Of a stretch of DNA of 64,000 nucleotides, positions 38,131 through 47,400 are shown one piece after another. This DNA is from Bifidobacterium apousia (GTDB taxonomy: Bacteria; Actinomycetota; Actinomycetes; Actinomycetales; Bifidobacteriaceae). The stretch is taken from positions 62,001-126,000 of the forward strand of contig NZ_VMHK01000002.1 in the NCBI RefSeq assembly GCF_007559275.1. The letters are read 5' to 3'. Under the pieces are notes generated by a model. The model was not told the origin of the DNA, ran no database searches, and was given only the letters and a program-made list of their open reading frames with translations. Both the position numbers and the translations under genes were made by a program. The number at the start of each line of letters is the position of its first letter. Position 1 is the stretch's first letter.

Positions 38131-39588
38131 ATGTCTTTTGATTTCGAAAAAGAGTTGAAGGTCACCAAGACCAACATTCCCGGGCTTTTGGTCTTTGACC
38201 TGCCAGTGCACGGTGACAACCGAGGCTGGTTCAAGGAGAACTGGCAACGGGCCAAGATGACGGAACTCGGTCTGCCTGATTTCCACCCGGTGCAAAACAA
38301 CATCAGCTTCAATGCCAGCCGTGGCGTTACCCGCGGTATCCATGCCGAGCCCTGGGACAAGTTCATTTCCATCGGGAGCGGTGAGATTTTCGGTGCCTGG
38401 GTGGACCTCCGCCCAGGCGAAGGGTTCGGACAGGTGTTCACCACCCGGCTGGATCCCTCCAAAGCCATCTATGTACCTAGGGGAGTGGGCAACAGTTTCC
38501 AGGCCCTGGCCGATAATACGGTCTACACCTATCTGGTCAATGCCCACTGGTCCCCGGAGCAGAAGAAGACCTATACCTTCGTTAACCTCGCTGACCCCCG
38601 GCTCGGCATTGAGTGGCCCATACCGCTTGATCAGTGCGAACTGAGTGAAGCGGATAAAAACCACCCCATGCTGGCCCAGGCCAAGCCCATGGCTCCGCGC
38701 CGAACCCTGGTGACCGGCGCTAGCGGCCAGCTGGGGCGGTCCATCCGTCAGTATGTGCAGGACCACGATCTTCAAGGGTTCGAATTCACGAACATCGAGG
38801 ACTTCGATTTCTCCGATCCTGAGGCATACGACCAGTTCGACTGGAGTCTGTACGGTACCATCATCAATGCGGGTGCCTATACCGCGGTCGATATGGCTGA
38901 GACGGACCAGGGGCGGCAGGATGCTTGGAAGTCCAACGCCGTAGGGCCGGCAATGCTGGCCAAGGTCGCGGAAGAACACAACATGACCTTGGTGCATGTC
39001 TCCAGTGATTACGTTTTCGATGGGCATCAGGAGGAGCACACTGAGTCCGAGCCCTTCGCCCCTCTCGGCGTGTACGGTCAGACCAAGGCCGCAGGGGACA
39101 TAGCGGTTTCGAATATACCCCGCCATTACATTCTCCGCTCCAGCTGGGTGATTGGTCAGGGGCATAATTTCGTTAAGACCATGATGAGGCTTTCCGACCG
39201 AGTGGCTAATCCTGATGACGGTCTCGACTCAGTTACCGTCGTAGACGACCAAGTTGGCAGGCTGACCTTCACCGATGATATGGCTGCAGCCATCTTCCAC
39301 CTCCTGGATTCGCGGGCGCCATACGGTACCTACAACCTGACCGGCTCGGGGTCTATCGCCTCTTGGGCCGAAATTGCAAGTCGCGTCTTCGAGCAGACCA
39401 ATGGCAACGGCGACAAGGTGAAACCGGTATCGACCGAGGACTACTATGCGGGAGCCGCCGGCCCTATTTCCCCGCGTCCGACAAACAGTGCCCTCTCTCT
39501 GGATAAAATCAGAGCCGCCGGCTTCCATCCCAAGGATTGGGAGGGCGCCCTAACGGATTACATCCAGTCCATTCTCGACTCCCGCTGA
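38131..39588 (+). CDS. rmlCD: Fused dTDP-4-dehydrorhamnose 3,5-epimerase / reductase, 485 aa
   Basis: One protein carries the last two steps of dTDP-L-rhamnose synthesis. Residues about 1-185 are RmlC, a cupin-type epimerase: FDLPVHGDNRGWFKENWQ, the catalytic-His segment GVTRGIHAEPWDKF, IYVPRGVGNSFQAL, and TYLVNAHWSP with the active-site Tyr. Residues about 190-485 are RmlD, an SDR: TLVTGASGQLGRSI, NAGAYTAVDMAE, VHVSSDYVFDG, the YGQTKAAGD Tyr/Lys pair and ILRSSWVIG. Such fusions are known in bifidobacteria and couple epimerisation to NADPH reduction. The ATG at 38131 has no clear ribosome-binding site. Transcribed with rmlB and rmlA. Confidence 0.95.
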   Translation: MSFDFEKELKVTKTNIPGLLVFDLPVHGDNRGWFKENWQRAKMTELGLPDFHPVQNNISFNASRGVTRGIHAEPWDKFISIGSGEIFGAWVDLRPGEGFGQVFTTRLDPSKAIYVPRGVGNSFQALADNTVYTYLVNAHWSPEQKKTYTFVNLADPRLGIEWPIPLDQCELSEADKNHPMLAQAKPMAPRRTLVTGASGQLGRSIRQYVQDHDLQGFEFTNIEDFDFSDPEAYDQFDWSLYGTIINAGAYTAVDMAETDQGRQDAWKSNAVGPAMLAKVAEEHNMTLVHVSSDYVFDGHQEEHTESEPFAPLGVYGQTKAAGDIAVSNIPRHYILRSSWVIGQGHNFVKTMMRLSDRVANPDDGLDSVTVVDDQVGRLTFTDDMAAAIFHLLDSRAPYGTYNLTGSGSIASWAEIASRVFEQTNGNGDKVKPVSTEDYYAGAAGPISPRPTNSALSLDKIRAAGFHPKDWEGALTDYIQSILDSR

Positions 39589-39723
39589 GTATCCTGCTCC
39601 CGGCCAGACCGCTATGCGGGGGAACCGCAGAGATTTTGTCACTCATCGATTCCTGCTGGCGGTCGGCAGTAAGCTGTCTTAAGTTTGACACGGATGTAAG
39701 AGTCTTAAGAAAGGCGTCACGTG

Positions 39724-40623
39724 ATGAGAGGCATCATTCTTGCAGGCGGTTCGGGCACGCGGCTGTATCCGCTGACCACCGTCACTTCCAAGCAGCTGCT
39801 TCCGGTGTATGACAAGCCTATGATCTATTACCCCCTGAGTGTTCTCATGATGGCGGGAATAAACGAGATACTGATCATTTCCACCCCGATGGACATAGGT
39901 AATTTCCAGCGACTCCTAGGCGATGGGAGCCGGTATGGCATTAGACTCTCCTACAAGATCCAACCCAGCCCGGACGGTCTGGCCCAGGCATTCATCCTGG
40001 GTGAGGACTTCATCGATGGCGAACCCTGTGCCTTGGTTCTGGGCGACAACATCTTCTACGGGAACGGCCTTGGTCGCACTTTGAGGAGTGCAGCCGGCAA
40101 CCAGCACGGGGCAACGGTGTTCGGCTATTACGTGGACGATCCGGAGCGGTACGGCGTGGTCGAGTTCGACAAAGACAACAAGGTCGTCAGCATTGAGGAG
40201 AAACCAGAGCATCCGGCCAGCAACTATGCGGTGACCGGACTGTACTTTTATGACGAGAGGGTCACTGAGTTCGCTAAGCAGGTTAGGCCCTCGGCACGCG
40301 GTGAGTTGGAAATCACTGATCTGAATCGTCTTTACCTTCAAGATGGATCACTATGTGTTCAGACACTGGGACGCGGCTATGCATGGCTGGACACAGGGAC
40401 CATGGATTCCCTCTATGAAGCCGGCGAATTCGTCAGAACTGTTCAAAAGGCTCAAGGCCTGCCTATCGCTGTTGTGGAGGAGGTGGCCTATGAGAATGGC
40501 TGGATCACCCGTGAAGAATTGGTTGAAGCAGGCCAGAGGTATGGCAAGTCTCCATACGGGCAGCATCTGTTGGATGTTGCCAACAACAAGATCATCTTCA
40601 AGAAACATGTGGATCAAGCCTGA
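39724..40623 (+). CDS. rmlA: Glucose-1-phosphate thymidylyltransferase, 299 aa
   Basis: First step of dTDP-L-rhamnose synthesis: joins glucose-1-phosphate and dTTP to give dTDP-glucose and pyrophosphate. The nucleotidyltransferase signature [18 protein letters not shown] is at the N-terminus, followed by [17 protein letters not shown]. The metal-binding Asp lies in [10 protein letters not shown], and [11 protein letters not shown] and [11 protein letters not shown] are typical of short RmlA enzymes. The ATG at 39724 is used because MRGI is the canonical start; the GTG directly before it is also in frame, with AGAAAGG upstream. It completes the pathway in the order B, CD, A. Confidence 0.95.
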   Translation: MRGIILAGGSGTRLYPLTTVTSKQLLPVYDKPMIYYPLSVLMMAGINEILIISTPMDIGNFQRLLGDGSRYGIRLSYKIQPSPDGLAQAFILGEDFIDGEPCALVLGDNIFYGNGLGRTLRSAAGNQHGATVFGYYVDDPERYGVVEFDKDNKVVSIEEKPEHPASNYAVTGLYFYDERVTEFAKQVRPSARGELEITDLNRLYLQDGSLCVQTLGRGYAWLDTGTMDSLYEAGEFVRTVQKAQGLPIAVVEEVAYENGWITREELVEAGQRYGKSPYGQHLLDVANNKIIFKKHVDQA

Positions 40624-40686
40624 CGATTCAGGAACCTGCATCGAGAGGTGCAGATTCTGTGCTCAGGAACCACTGGGGAGATAGCA

Positions 40687-41514
40687 TTGAAGATTACAGA
40701 AATTTTCAACAAAAAGAATCGACTGTTGCTCAAGGCCATGGTCTCCACAGACTTTAAGTTGCGGTATCAGGAATCTGTCTTGGGGTACCTGTGGTCGGTT
40801 CTCAAGCCTCTTATGCTCTTTGCCATTATGTATGTTGTCTTTGTGCGCTTCATGCGTTTCGGAGCAGACGTGCCGCACTTTGCAGTGGCGCTCTTACTTG
40901 GCATCATACTATGGAACCTCTTCAATGAAACAACGACAGGAGGTATGCTCTCGATTGTAGGGCATGGAGACCTTCTGCGTAAGATTTACTTCTCCAAGTA
41001 TGTGGTTGTTGTCGCATCATCTATGAGTGCCCTGATCAATTTCGGATTCAACTTTATCGTTGTCATCGTCTTCGCCTTGATCAATGGTGTCAAACCATCG
41101 TGGTCTAACCTGCTCATTGTACCAATTGTATTTGAACTGTATCTCTTGGCCTTGGGCATCGCTTTCTTTCTTAGTGCGCTCTATGTTAACTTGCGCGACC
41201 TGAACCCTATCTGGGAGGTCGTGACTCAGGCCGGGTTTTATGCAACGCCAATCATCTATCCGATTAGCATGATTTCCTCCAAGGCTGGCATCTATGGCCC
41301 TATTTTTGCCAAGCTGGACCTCTTACTGAACCCTATGGCCCAGATAGTGCAGGATGCCCGACATGTGCTGATTTCCCCGGCTAACCCCACATTATGGGAA
41401 TGGGAAAGCAACTTTTTTATCGCCTGCTGGCCCGTCGTTTTTTCCCTGCTGATCTTCCTGTTAGGCCTGAGGTTCTTTACTGTTAAATCTAAGTACTTCG
41501 CGGAGCTGGTATAA
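40687..41514 (+). CDS. wzm: ABC polysaccharide exporter permease (Wzm/TagG-like), 275 aa
   Basis: Membrane half of an ABC-2-type exporter for lipid-linked polysaccharide. It has six predicted helices, with the N-terminal amphipathic start LLLKAMVSTDFKLRYQESVLGYLWSVLKPLMLFAIMYVVF, which is the family hallmark (K..Y..S.LG..W....P). The conserved end segment ATPIIYPISMI...LLLNPMAQIVQDARHVL also fits. The start is placed at the TTG at 40687, which has GGGGAG six bases upstream; the in-frame GTG at 40648 lacks such a site. The ATG of the ATPase gene directly follows its stop (TAAATG), so the two subunits are co-expressed. Expected to export the rhamnose-containing glycan made by neighbouring enzymes. 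Confidence 0.88.
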   Translation: MKITEIFNKKNRLLLKAMVSTDFKLRYQESVLGYLWSVLKPLMLFAIMYVVFVRFMRFGADVPHFAVALLLGIILWNLFNETTTGGMLSIVGHGDLLRKIYFSKYVVVVASSMSALINFGFNFIVVIVFALINGVKPSWSNLLIVPIVFELYLLALGIAFFLSALYVNLRDLNPIWEVVTQAGFYATPIIYPISMISSKAGIYGPIFAKLDLLLNPMAQIVQDARHVLISPANPTLWEWESNFFIACWPVVFSLLIFLLGLRFFTVKSKYFAELV

Positions 41515-42738
41515 ATGAAGTTTTCAAATAAAACCGACAGCTTGCCTGAGGATGTGGCTCTGAGGGTTTCCCATGTGTCCAAAGACTTTAAACTGCCCTA
41601 TGAGAAGACCAACAGCCTTAAAGGTGTCGTCTTCAACACTATTCGTCGTCAGAATGGATACACCATTCAGCACGTGCTCAAGGACATTTCCTTCGAGATA
41701 AAGAAAGGCGACTTCTTCGGTATTGTCGGCAAGAACGGTTCCGGAAAGTCCACCCTTCTGAAGATCATCTCCCGGATTTACTCTCCCAACAGCGGTAAAG
41801 TCCAGGTCAATGGGAAATTGGTGCCTTTTATCGAGTTGGGCGTGGGATTCAACCCTGAACTTACGGGCAGGGAGAACGTATACCTGAATGGCGCCATGCT
41901 TGGGTTTACCAGGGAAGAGATCGATGATATGTACGATGATATCGTCGACTTTGCTGAGTTGGGTGACTTCATGGAGCAGAAGCTGAAGAACTACTCCAGT
42001 GGCATGCAGGTGCGGCTTGCTTTCTCTGTAGCAATCAAATCTCAGGGTGACATCCTTGTTTTGGATGAGGTACTGGCTGTAGGAGACGAGGCTTTCCAAA
42101 AGAAATGTCAGGATTATTTCTTCGAAGCCAAGCGTGAGAAGAAAACCATAATCCTGGTCACCCACTCTATGAGCGATGTGCGCAAGTTCTGCAATAAGGC
42201 CATGCTGATACAAGATGGAGTAATCTCCAAGTTCGGCATGCCGGATGACGTGGCCAGCGCATATTCCGATTACTTCCTAGAGCAGCAGCAGAAAGCCGTG
42301 CAGAAAGACAATGAAGCCGTTCGCCTGGAGCATGGTAACGGAATCCGGATGGTTGATGTACAGGTCACAACCAACGGGAGGAGCACACAGCTCCTCGATA
42401 TAAACCAGAACTTCACTATAAAGATCGTGTTCGAGTGTGATCGGGATATACCTCGTGGAGTCTTCGCCATCAACCTAATTGATCAGCAGGGCAGGGTGGC
42501 TCTGGCCACCTCGAACAAGGTCAATTCGGACAAAGACACCTTCACTAAGGGACGTCATGAAATTGTATTCGAAATCGAGAATGTGTTGGCTTCTGGAGAT
42601 TATCACGTCAATATCGCAGCCGCCTCAGGAAACGACCTTCTACTCAAGCAATCGACTGTGTATCAGTTCCAGGTTCGCAAGGCTAAGCTCTATGACCAAA
42701 GCTTGACTCACCCTAGGATCAGTGTAAAGCTGATTTGA
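41515..42738 (+). CDS. wzt: ABC polysaccharide exporter ATPase with C-terminal binding domain (Wzt-like), 407 aa
   Basis: ATP-binding partner of the preceding permease. The nucleotide-binding domain (about 15-260) shows Walker A VGKNGSGKST, the Wzt/TagH-type stretch VPFIELGVGFNPELTGRENVYLNG, signature YSSGMQVRLAFSVA, Walker B DILVLDEVLAVGD and the switch His in VTHSM. Residues about 270-407 form a beta-rich C-terminal domain like the Wzt-C domain, which in characterised O-antigen exporters binds the chain end and checks its cap. This suggests that the exported polymer carries a recognisable terminal modification, though no methyl- or kinase-type capping enzyme was seen here. Confidence 0.92.
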   Translation: MKFSNKTDSLPEDVALRVSHVSKDFKLPYEKTNSLKGVVFNTIRRQNGYTIQHVLKDISFEIKKGDFFGIVGKNGSGKSTLLKIISRIYSPNSGKVQVNGKLVPFIELGVGFNPELTGRENVYLNGAMLGFTREEIDDMYDDIVDFAELGDFMEQKLKNYSSGMQVRLAFSVAIKSQGDILVLDEVLAVGDEAFQKKCQDYFFEAKREKKTIILVTHSMSDVRKFCNKAMLIQDGVISKFGMPDDVASAYSDYFLEQQQKAVQKDNEAVRLEHGNGIRMVDVQVTTNGRSTQLLDINQNFTIKIVFECDRDIPRGVFAINLIDQQGRVALATSNKVNSDKDTFTKGRHEIVFEIENVLASGDYHVNIAAASGNDLLLKQSTVYQFQVRKAKLYDQSLTHPRISVKLI

Positions 42739-44408
42739 TGATGACATCTAGGCGAATGCAGGGCAAACGTGTACTCATTACCCAGAGCTCTTTGGATCGC
42801 ATAGGAGGTAGTGAGGTCCAAGCTCTAGAGCTGGCCCGATATCTTCAGAGTGTCGGATGTATCGTTACGGTCTATGCCTGGATTGTCGATGATCTTGTCG
42901 GTTCCTTATTCGCTCAGTCCGGTGTTCGGATCATTACCAGCAATATGGTGGATTCTGCAGACTTGCACATGACGGATTTTGACCTCATCTGGGTACAGCA
43001 TGAGGTCCTGCCTAAGACCTTTTTCCAACAGCTCGAAGGACTGGGTTCCGGTCCGCGCCCGTGCGTGGTCTTCTCTCATATGTCTCCTTATCGTGAAGTC
43101 CATCTGGAGCAGCCCTATACATATGATTTGGAGAACCGGATTGCGGATCGGATCGTATTCAATTCCTCAGGAACTCTCGAGGCTCAGCAGGGGTACTTTT
43201 CCAAGGACGATTCACGCCTTGCCATATATCCCAACCCTGCACCGATGAGCTTCGTCGAGAAGCGTCATACCATTCGACCTGACTTGGGCAGAATTCTCAT
43301 TGTCTCAAACCATACACCGTCCGAACTTCTCCGAGCAGTTGACTCCCTCAAAGCGCGGGGCCTAATGGTGGACCGGCTGGGCGATGTGACCGAGCAAGCC
43401 AACTCTTTGACGACGCCGGATCTGCTGGACAGATATGATTGCGTCGTAACCATCGGTAAGACCGTGCAATACTGCCTGGTTCAGGGCATACCAGTCTTCA
43501 TCTATGACAGATTTGGCGGACCAGGCTATTTGACGGCGGAAAACTATGAGCAGGCTGCTCGGTTCAATTTCTCTGGCAGAATGGAGGGGTCCTGCCCATC
43601 CTTGGTTGATGAAATCAATCGCCGGAGCATAATCGATGGCCCGACCTTAGCGGCTCAGATTCTTGAGGGATATACTGCCGCCTGCGATTTTCAGACAGCT
43701 CGGCACGATGAGTTCATTCGTCGCTTTGCCATTGACGGGGCCGTGGACCGGGTAGTTGGCGACATGTCTGCCAGACCAGAGTCTTTAACAGGCATAGATA
43801 AGGGTTATGTCGATTATCTATTTCGGAACAGCCAGATGGTCGAGGATTATGTCCGCTCCAACCAACTAGCCAACAACCCCAGATTGGCTTTTTACCGGCA
43901 ACAGATCCAACTGTTCCGAGGTAAGAATAGAGCTTTTTCTATTGACGACCAGACGACACTTTGTGAATCCATGCATGAGGAGAACCATCTTGAAATACCG
44001 GCGGGGGATCATAGCATCTTTCGAATCGATTTTGGCGAACTGCCATGCCTGATTACCGATCTAACTGTCCATGCAGCTGCTGCAGCCAAGGTGAAAGTTA
44101 GCTCAAATGCCTCTTTTGAGAATGCGGGTACTCTGTTCTTTCTCTCTGCTGATCCTCAACTTTATATTGAAACAGATCCGCCGGGCAGGGAGGTATCACT
44201 GACTGCTCGCGTATATCCTCTTGACCATGTCCCTCCTCAGCCTCTGGCCATATTGACCGAAAGGATCCGAAGGCATCAGGACAGCGACCGTGCTGATCTT
44301 GAGCGGTGGCAACGATTCAGGAGTCAGACGCTTGTGGCCTTATTGATCAAAATCCGTAGGGCTCTCAGAAGTGCGAAGACGAGGAAGAAAAAGGATGATC
44401 GTTCATAG
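42738..44408 (+). CDS. Glycosyltransferase-like protein (GT4/GT-B N-terminus), 556 aa
   Basis: The N-terminal part (about 10-330) looks like a GT-B glycosyltransferase: KRVLITQSSLDRIGGSEVQALELARYLQS, with the glycine-rich GGSE loop seen in GT4 enzymes, then DLIWVQHE, VVFSHMSPYREV, ADRIVFNSSGTLE and the later TIGKTVQYCLVQGIPVFIYDRFGGPGYL, which resembles a donor-binding segment. The rest (about 390-556) is a beta-rich domain ending in a basic tail. The start overlaps the wzt stop (TGATG); a TTG one codon earlier is possible. The next gene begins inside its end. It probably adds sugars to the exported glycan; donor and acceptor unknown. Confidence 0.75.
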   Translation: MMTSRRMQGKRVLITQSSLDRIGGSEVQALELARYLQSVGCIVTVYAWIVDDLVGSLFAQSGVRIITSNMVDSADLHMTDFDLIWVQHEVLPKTFFQQLEGLGSGPRPCVVFSHMSPYREVHLEQPYTYDLENRIADRIVFNSSGTLEAQQGYFSKDDSRLAIYPNPAPMSFVEKRHTIRPDLGRILIVSNHTPSELLRAVDSLKARGLMVDRLGDVTEQANSLTTPDLLDRYDCVVTIGKTVQYCLVQGIPVFIYDRFGGPGYLTAENYEQAARFNFSGRMEGSCPSLVDEINRRSIIDGPTLAAQILEGYTAACDFQTARHDEFIRRFAIDGAVDRVVGDMSARPESLTGIDKGYVDYLFRNSQMVEDYVRSNQLANNPRLAFYRQQIQLFRGKNRAFSIDDQTTLCESMHEENHLEIPAGDHSIFRIDFGELPCLITDLTVHAAAAAKVKVSSNASFENAGTLFFLSADPQLYIETDPPGREVSLTARVYPLDHVPPQPLAILTERIRRHQDSDRADLERWQRFRSQTLVALLIKIRRALRSAKTRKKKDDRS

Positions 44409-47400
44409 CGCCACAAATTATGAGATTTCCATTGAGGATCTGGTGAGAAACCCCACGGCTGGCACCGTAACGGTGTCCGGTTGGGCTGTGGATACCTATC
44501 GCAAGATCGAGTTGGGCATGCGATCAAAAGATAAGGATGTAACCGTTGAACGGCAGGCCAGACCGGACATCACCACGACTTTTGAGCTGGAATCGTCGGC
44601 TCGACCAGGATTTGCTGCTGTAGTTCCCGCTGACAAGAAGTCATTCAGTCTTTTCTTCATGATTAATGGTGCTGAGCGACCGATTCAGATAGACCTGTCC
44701 CGCTTGGAACAGAGACTCAGAAAAGATAGGAAGAGGCAACGCCTGAAGCAGATTGCCTACCGTCTTATTCGAGATTCCTTCTCGGCCAATGTGAGGGCTT
44801 TGTTGAAGCATTTGAAGAGAAAGGTTACCAAGCGGCAGAAGTTCTATGACGAGTGGATACGGACCCACGAGGTAGAAAATCCCGAGACGGCGAAGCGTGC
44901 CATAGAGGGGTTTGCCGAGAAACCACTAATTTCGATAGTGATTCCCGTGTACAACGTGGATGAGCAATGGCTGCGCAAGTGTGTGGACTCCATGAGAGAC
45001 CAATGGTACTCAAACTGGGAACTGTGCTTGGCTGACGACCACTCTTCTGATGGGTCAGTGCGGACACTGCTGAAAGACATATCCGCCAGTGATCCTCGAA
45101 TCCACGCAGTGTTCAGGGAGAAGAATGGTGGCATAGCTGCTGCCACGAACTCTGCAATCGAGCTAGCCAAGGGGCAATATATCGGCTTCATGGACAATGA
45201 CGATGAGCTTGCCCCCAACGCCCTCTACGAAGTGGTCGTGGCGATCAATTCAGATCCCACCATTGATTTTATCTACACGGATGAGGATAAAATCACAGAA
45301 AAAGGAATCAGATTTGATCCCTTCTTCAAGCCGGATTTTTCTCCACACCTCTTGCTGAGCCATAACTACATTACCCACTTCGTGACCGTTTCTAGAGCCT
45401 TACTGCAGAAAGTCGGAGGCTTGAACCCAGCCTTCGACGGGAGCCAGGACTACGACTTCGTTCTCAGAGCGACCGAGCAGGCGAAGAAGGTTCACCACAT
45501 TCCACAAATTATGTATCACTGGAGGACCCTTTCCAGCTCCGTGGCGGGGGACCCCCGTAGCAAGATGTATGCTTATAAGGCTGGCAAGTCTGCGCTCGAA
45601 GATGCTCTTGAGCGTCGGGGGATCGATGGCAATGTCAGTATGCTCGATAACCTGGGCACTTACAAGATCGACTACCATGGCGAAACACCCTCAGTGGCTG
45701 TTGTTGCTTCAGGATATTCGGAAGAAATGCTCCATGAACTTGAGGCAAGAACAGACTATCCTCGGGTGAGGTTTGTGCCGACTGGCGGGAAAAGTTGTGA
45801 CGAAGTTTCGCGCGGCTGCGACGAGGACCTCTTGGTTTTCTTGGATAGGAAGAGCCCCAAGAGAGCTGACTGGCTGACCGAGATGGTCAACTATATCCGT
45901 GACAATAAGGTTGGCGTAGTCGGTGGCAAAATCATGGATGATCAAGGCCGTGTTGCCAATGTGGGGGTTACTCTTCGGGCAATGAAAGCAGGCCGGCCTT
46001 TTGAAATGCGAGGAGATTGGGATCAGGGCATCGGTTACTACTTCCGTGACCTTCTACCTCGAGATATGTTCGCCGTTACGGAGGACTGCATGGTCACTAG
46101 ACGGCAGGATTTCGAGAGAATGAGAGGGTTCGATGAGTCTCTTCCTGCAGGTCTTCAGGGCATTGACTACTGTGCGAGACTGCAGCAGGAGCATGGGCTT
46201 ACCGCTCTCTGGCAGCCTTATTCCCTCTTTGTCGACAAAACAGAAAATCTGACGGAGATATCCCGCGACGACTTGGATAGATATCTGGCTGCTCATAAGG
46301 ACTTGGTTGATCCTTTCGCCTCGGCTTTCTTCCCCTCCCTGGAGCCAGGCCACGCCCCCGTCGAGGGATCCATTGACCAGATTCTGATTTCTTCGGATTC
46401 CTCCGCCATTACGGTTACAGGTTGGGCTGCTGACTTAGAAGCGCATGAGCCGGCGTTGATCGACATATCACCCGATGAGAATGTCCGTCTGGAAAAAATG
46501 GAGCGGGTACTTCGTCCAGACGTGAATATGGCCATGGCCATGCCCATCGATTCAGAGCTTGGGTTCAAGGTAAGGATCGGTTTGCCAAACGGGCTGGCGG
46601 CCTTTCGCGCTGAGCGCCCCGCGCTGGTCTTTTCAGGCCCTTCCGGTCAGGTTTCAATGGCTTTGAAAGTGCCTCACTCACGGGCGATGTCAAGGTTCGA
46701 GGATCTGCTCAGACGGGCTGCTGCTATAAGGCATCCGCGTCGTCTTGCCCGGCGCATTTCTGATCGCTTCTTGGCACCTCGCCGGCAGAAGAAAGCTTAC
46801 AGAAAGCTCATCGCTCGCACAGAGCATTACGATAGAGCGGTTGTTGAGTCCAATATCGAAGGGTTCGCATATAAGCCTCTGATCTCTATCCTGGTACCTG
46901 TCTATAACGTCGAGCCACGGTGGTTGCGTGCCTGTGTGGATTCCGTCCGCAACCAGTATTACTCCAACTGGGAGCTCTGCCTGGCTGATGATTGTTCCAC
47001 GGATCCACGTGTGGCTGAAGTTCTCAAACAACTGAGCACAGAGGACGAGCGTATCAAGGTTGTGTTCAGAACAGAGAACGGGCACATATCGCGGGCAACC
47101 AACTCAGCCCTCGATGTTGCAACCGGAGAATTCATAGCTCTAGTCGACAATGATGATGAACTGTCTCCTCAGGCCCTTTTTGAGGTGGTTAAGCGACTCA
47201 ATGCAAAACCTGAAACGGACTTGGTCTATAGCGATGAGGACAAGGTGGACGAGCAGGGTCATCGGTTTGATCCGCATTTTAAGCCTGACTACGAGCCTGA
47301 TCTTCTCCTGAGCACAAACTACATCAGTCATTTGGGTGTTTACCGAAGGTCTATTGTCAATAAAATCGGTGGTTTTCGGACGGGATATGAAGGTTCCCAG

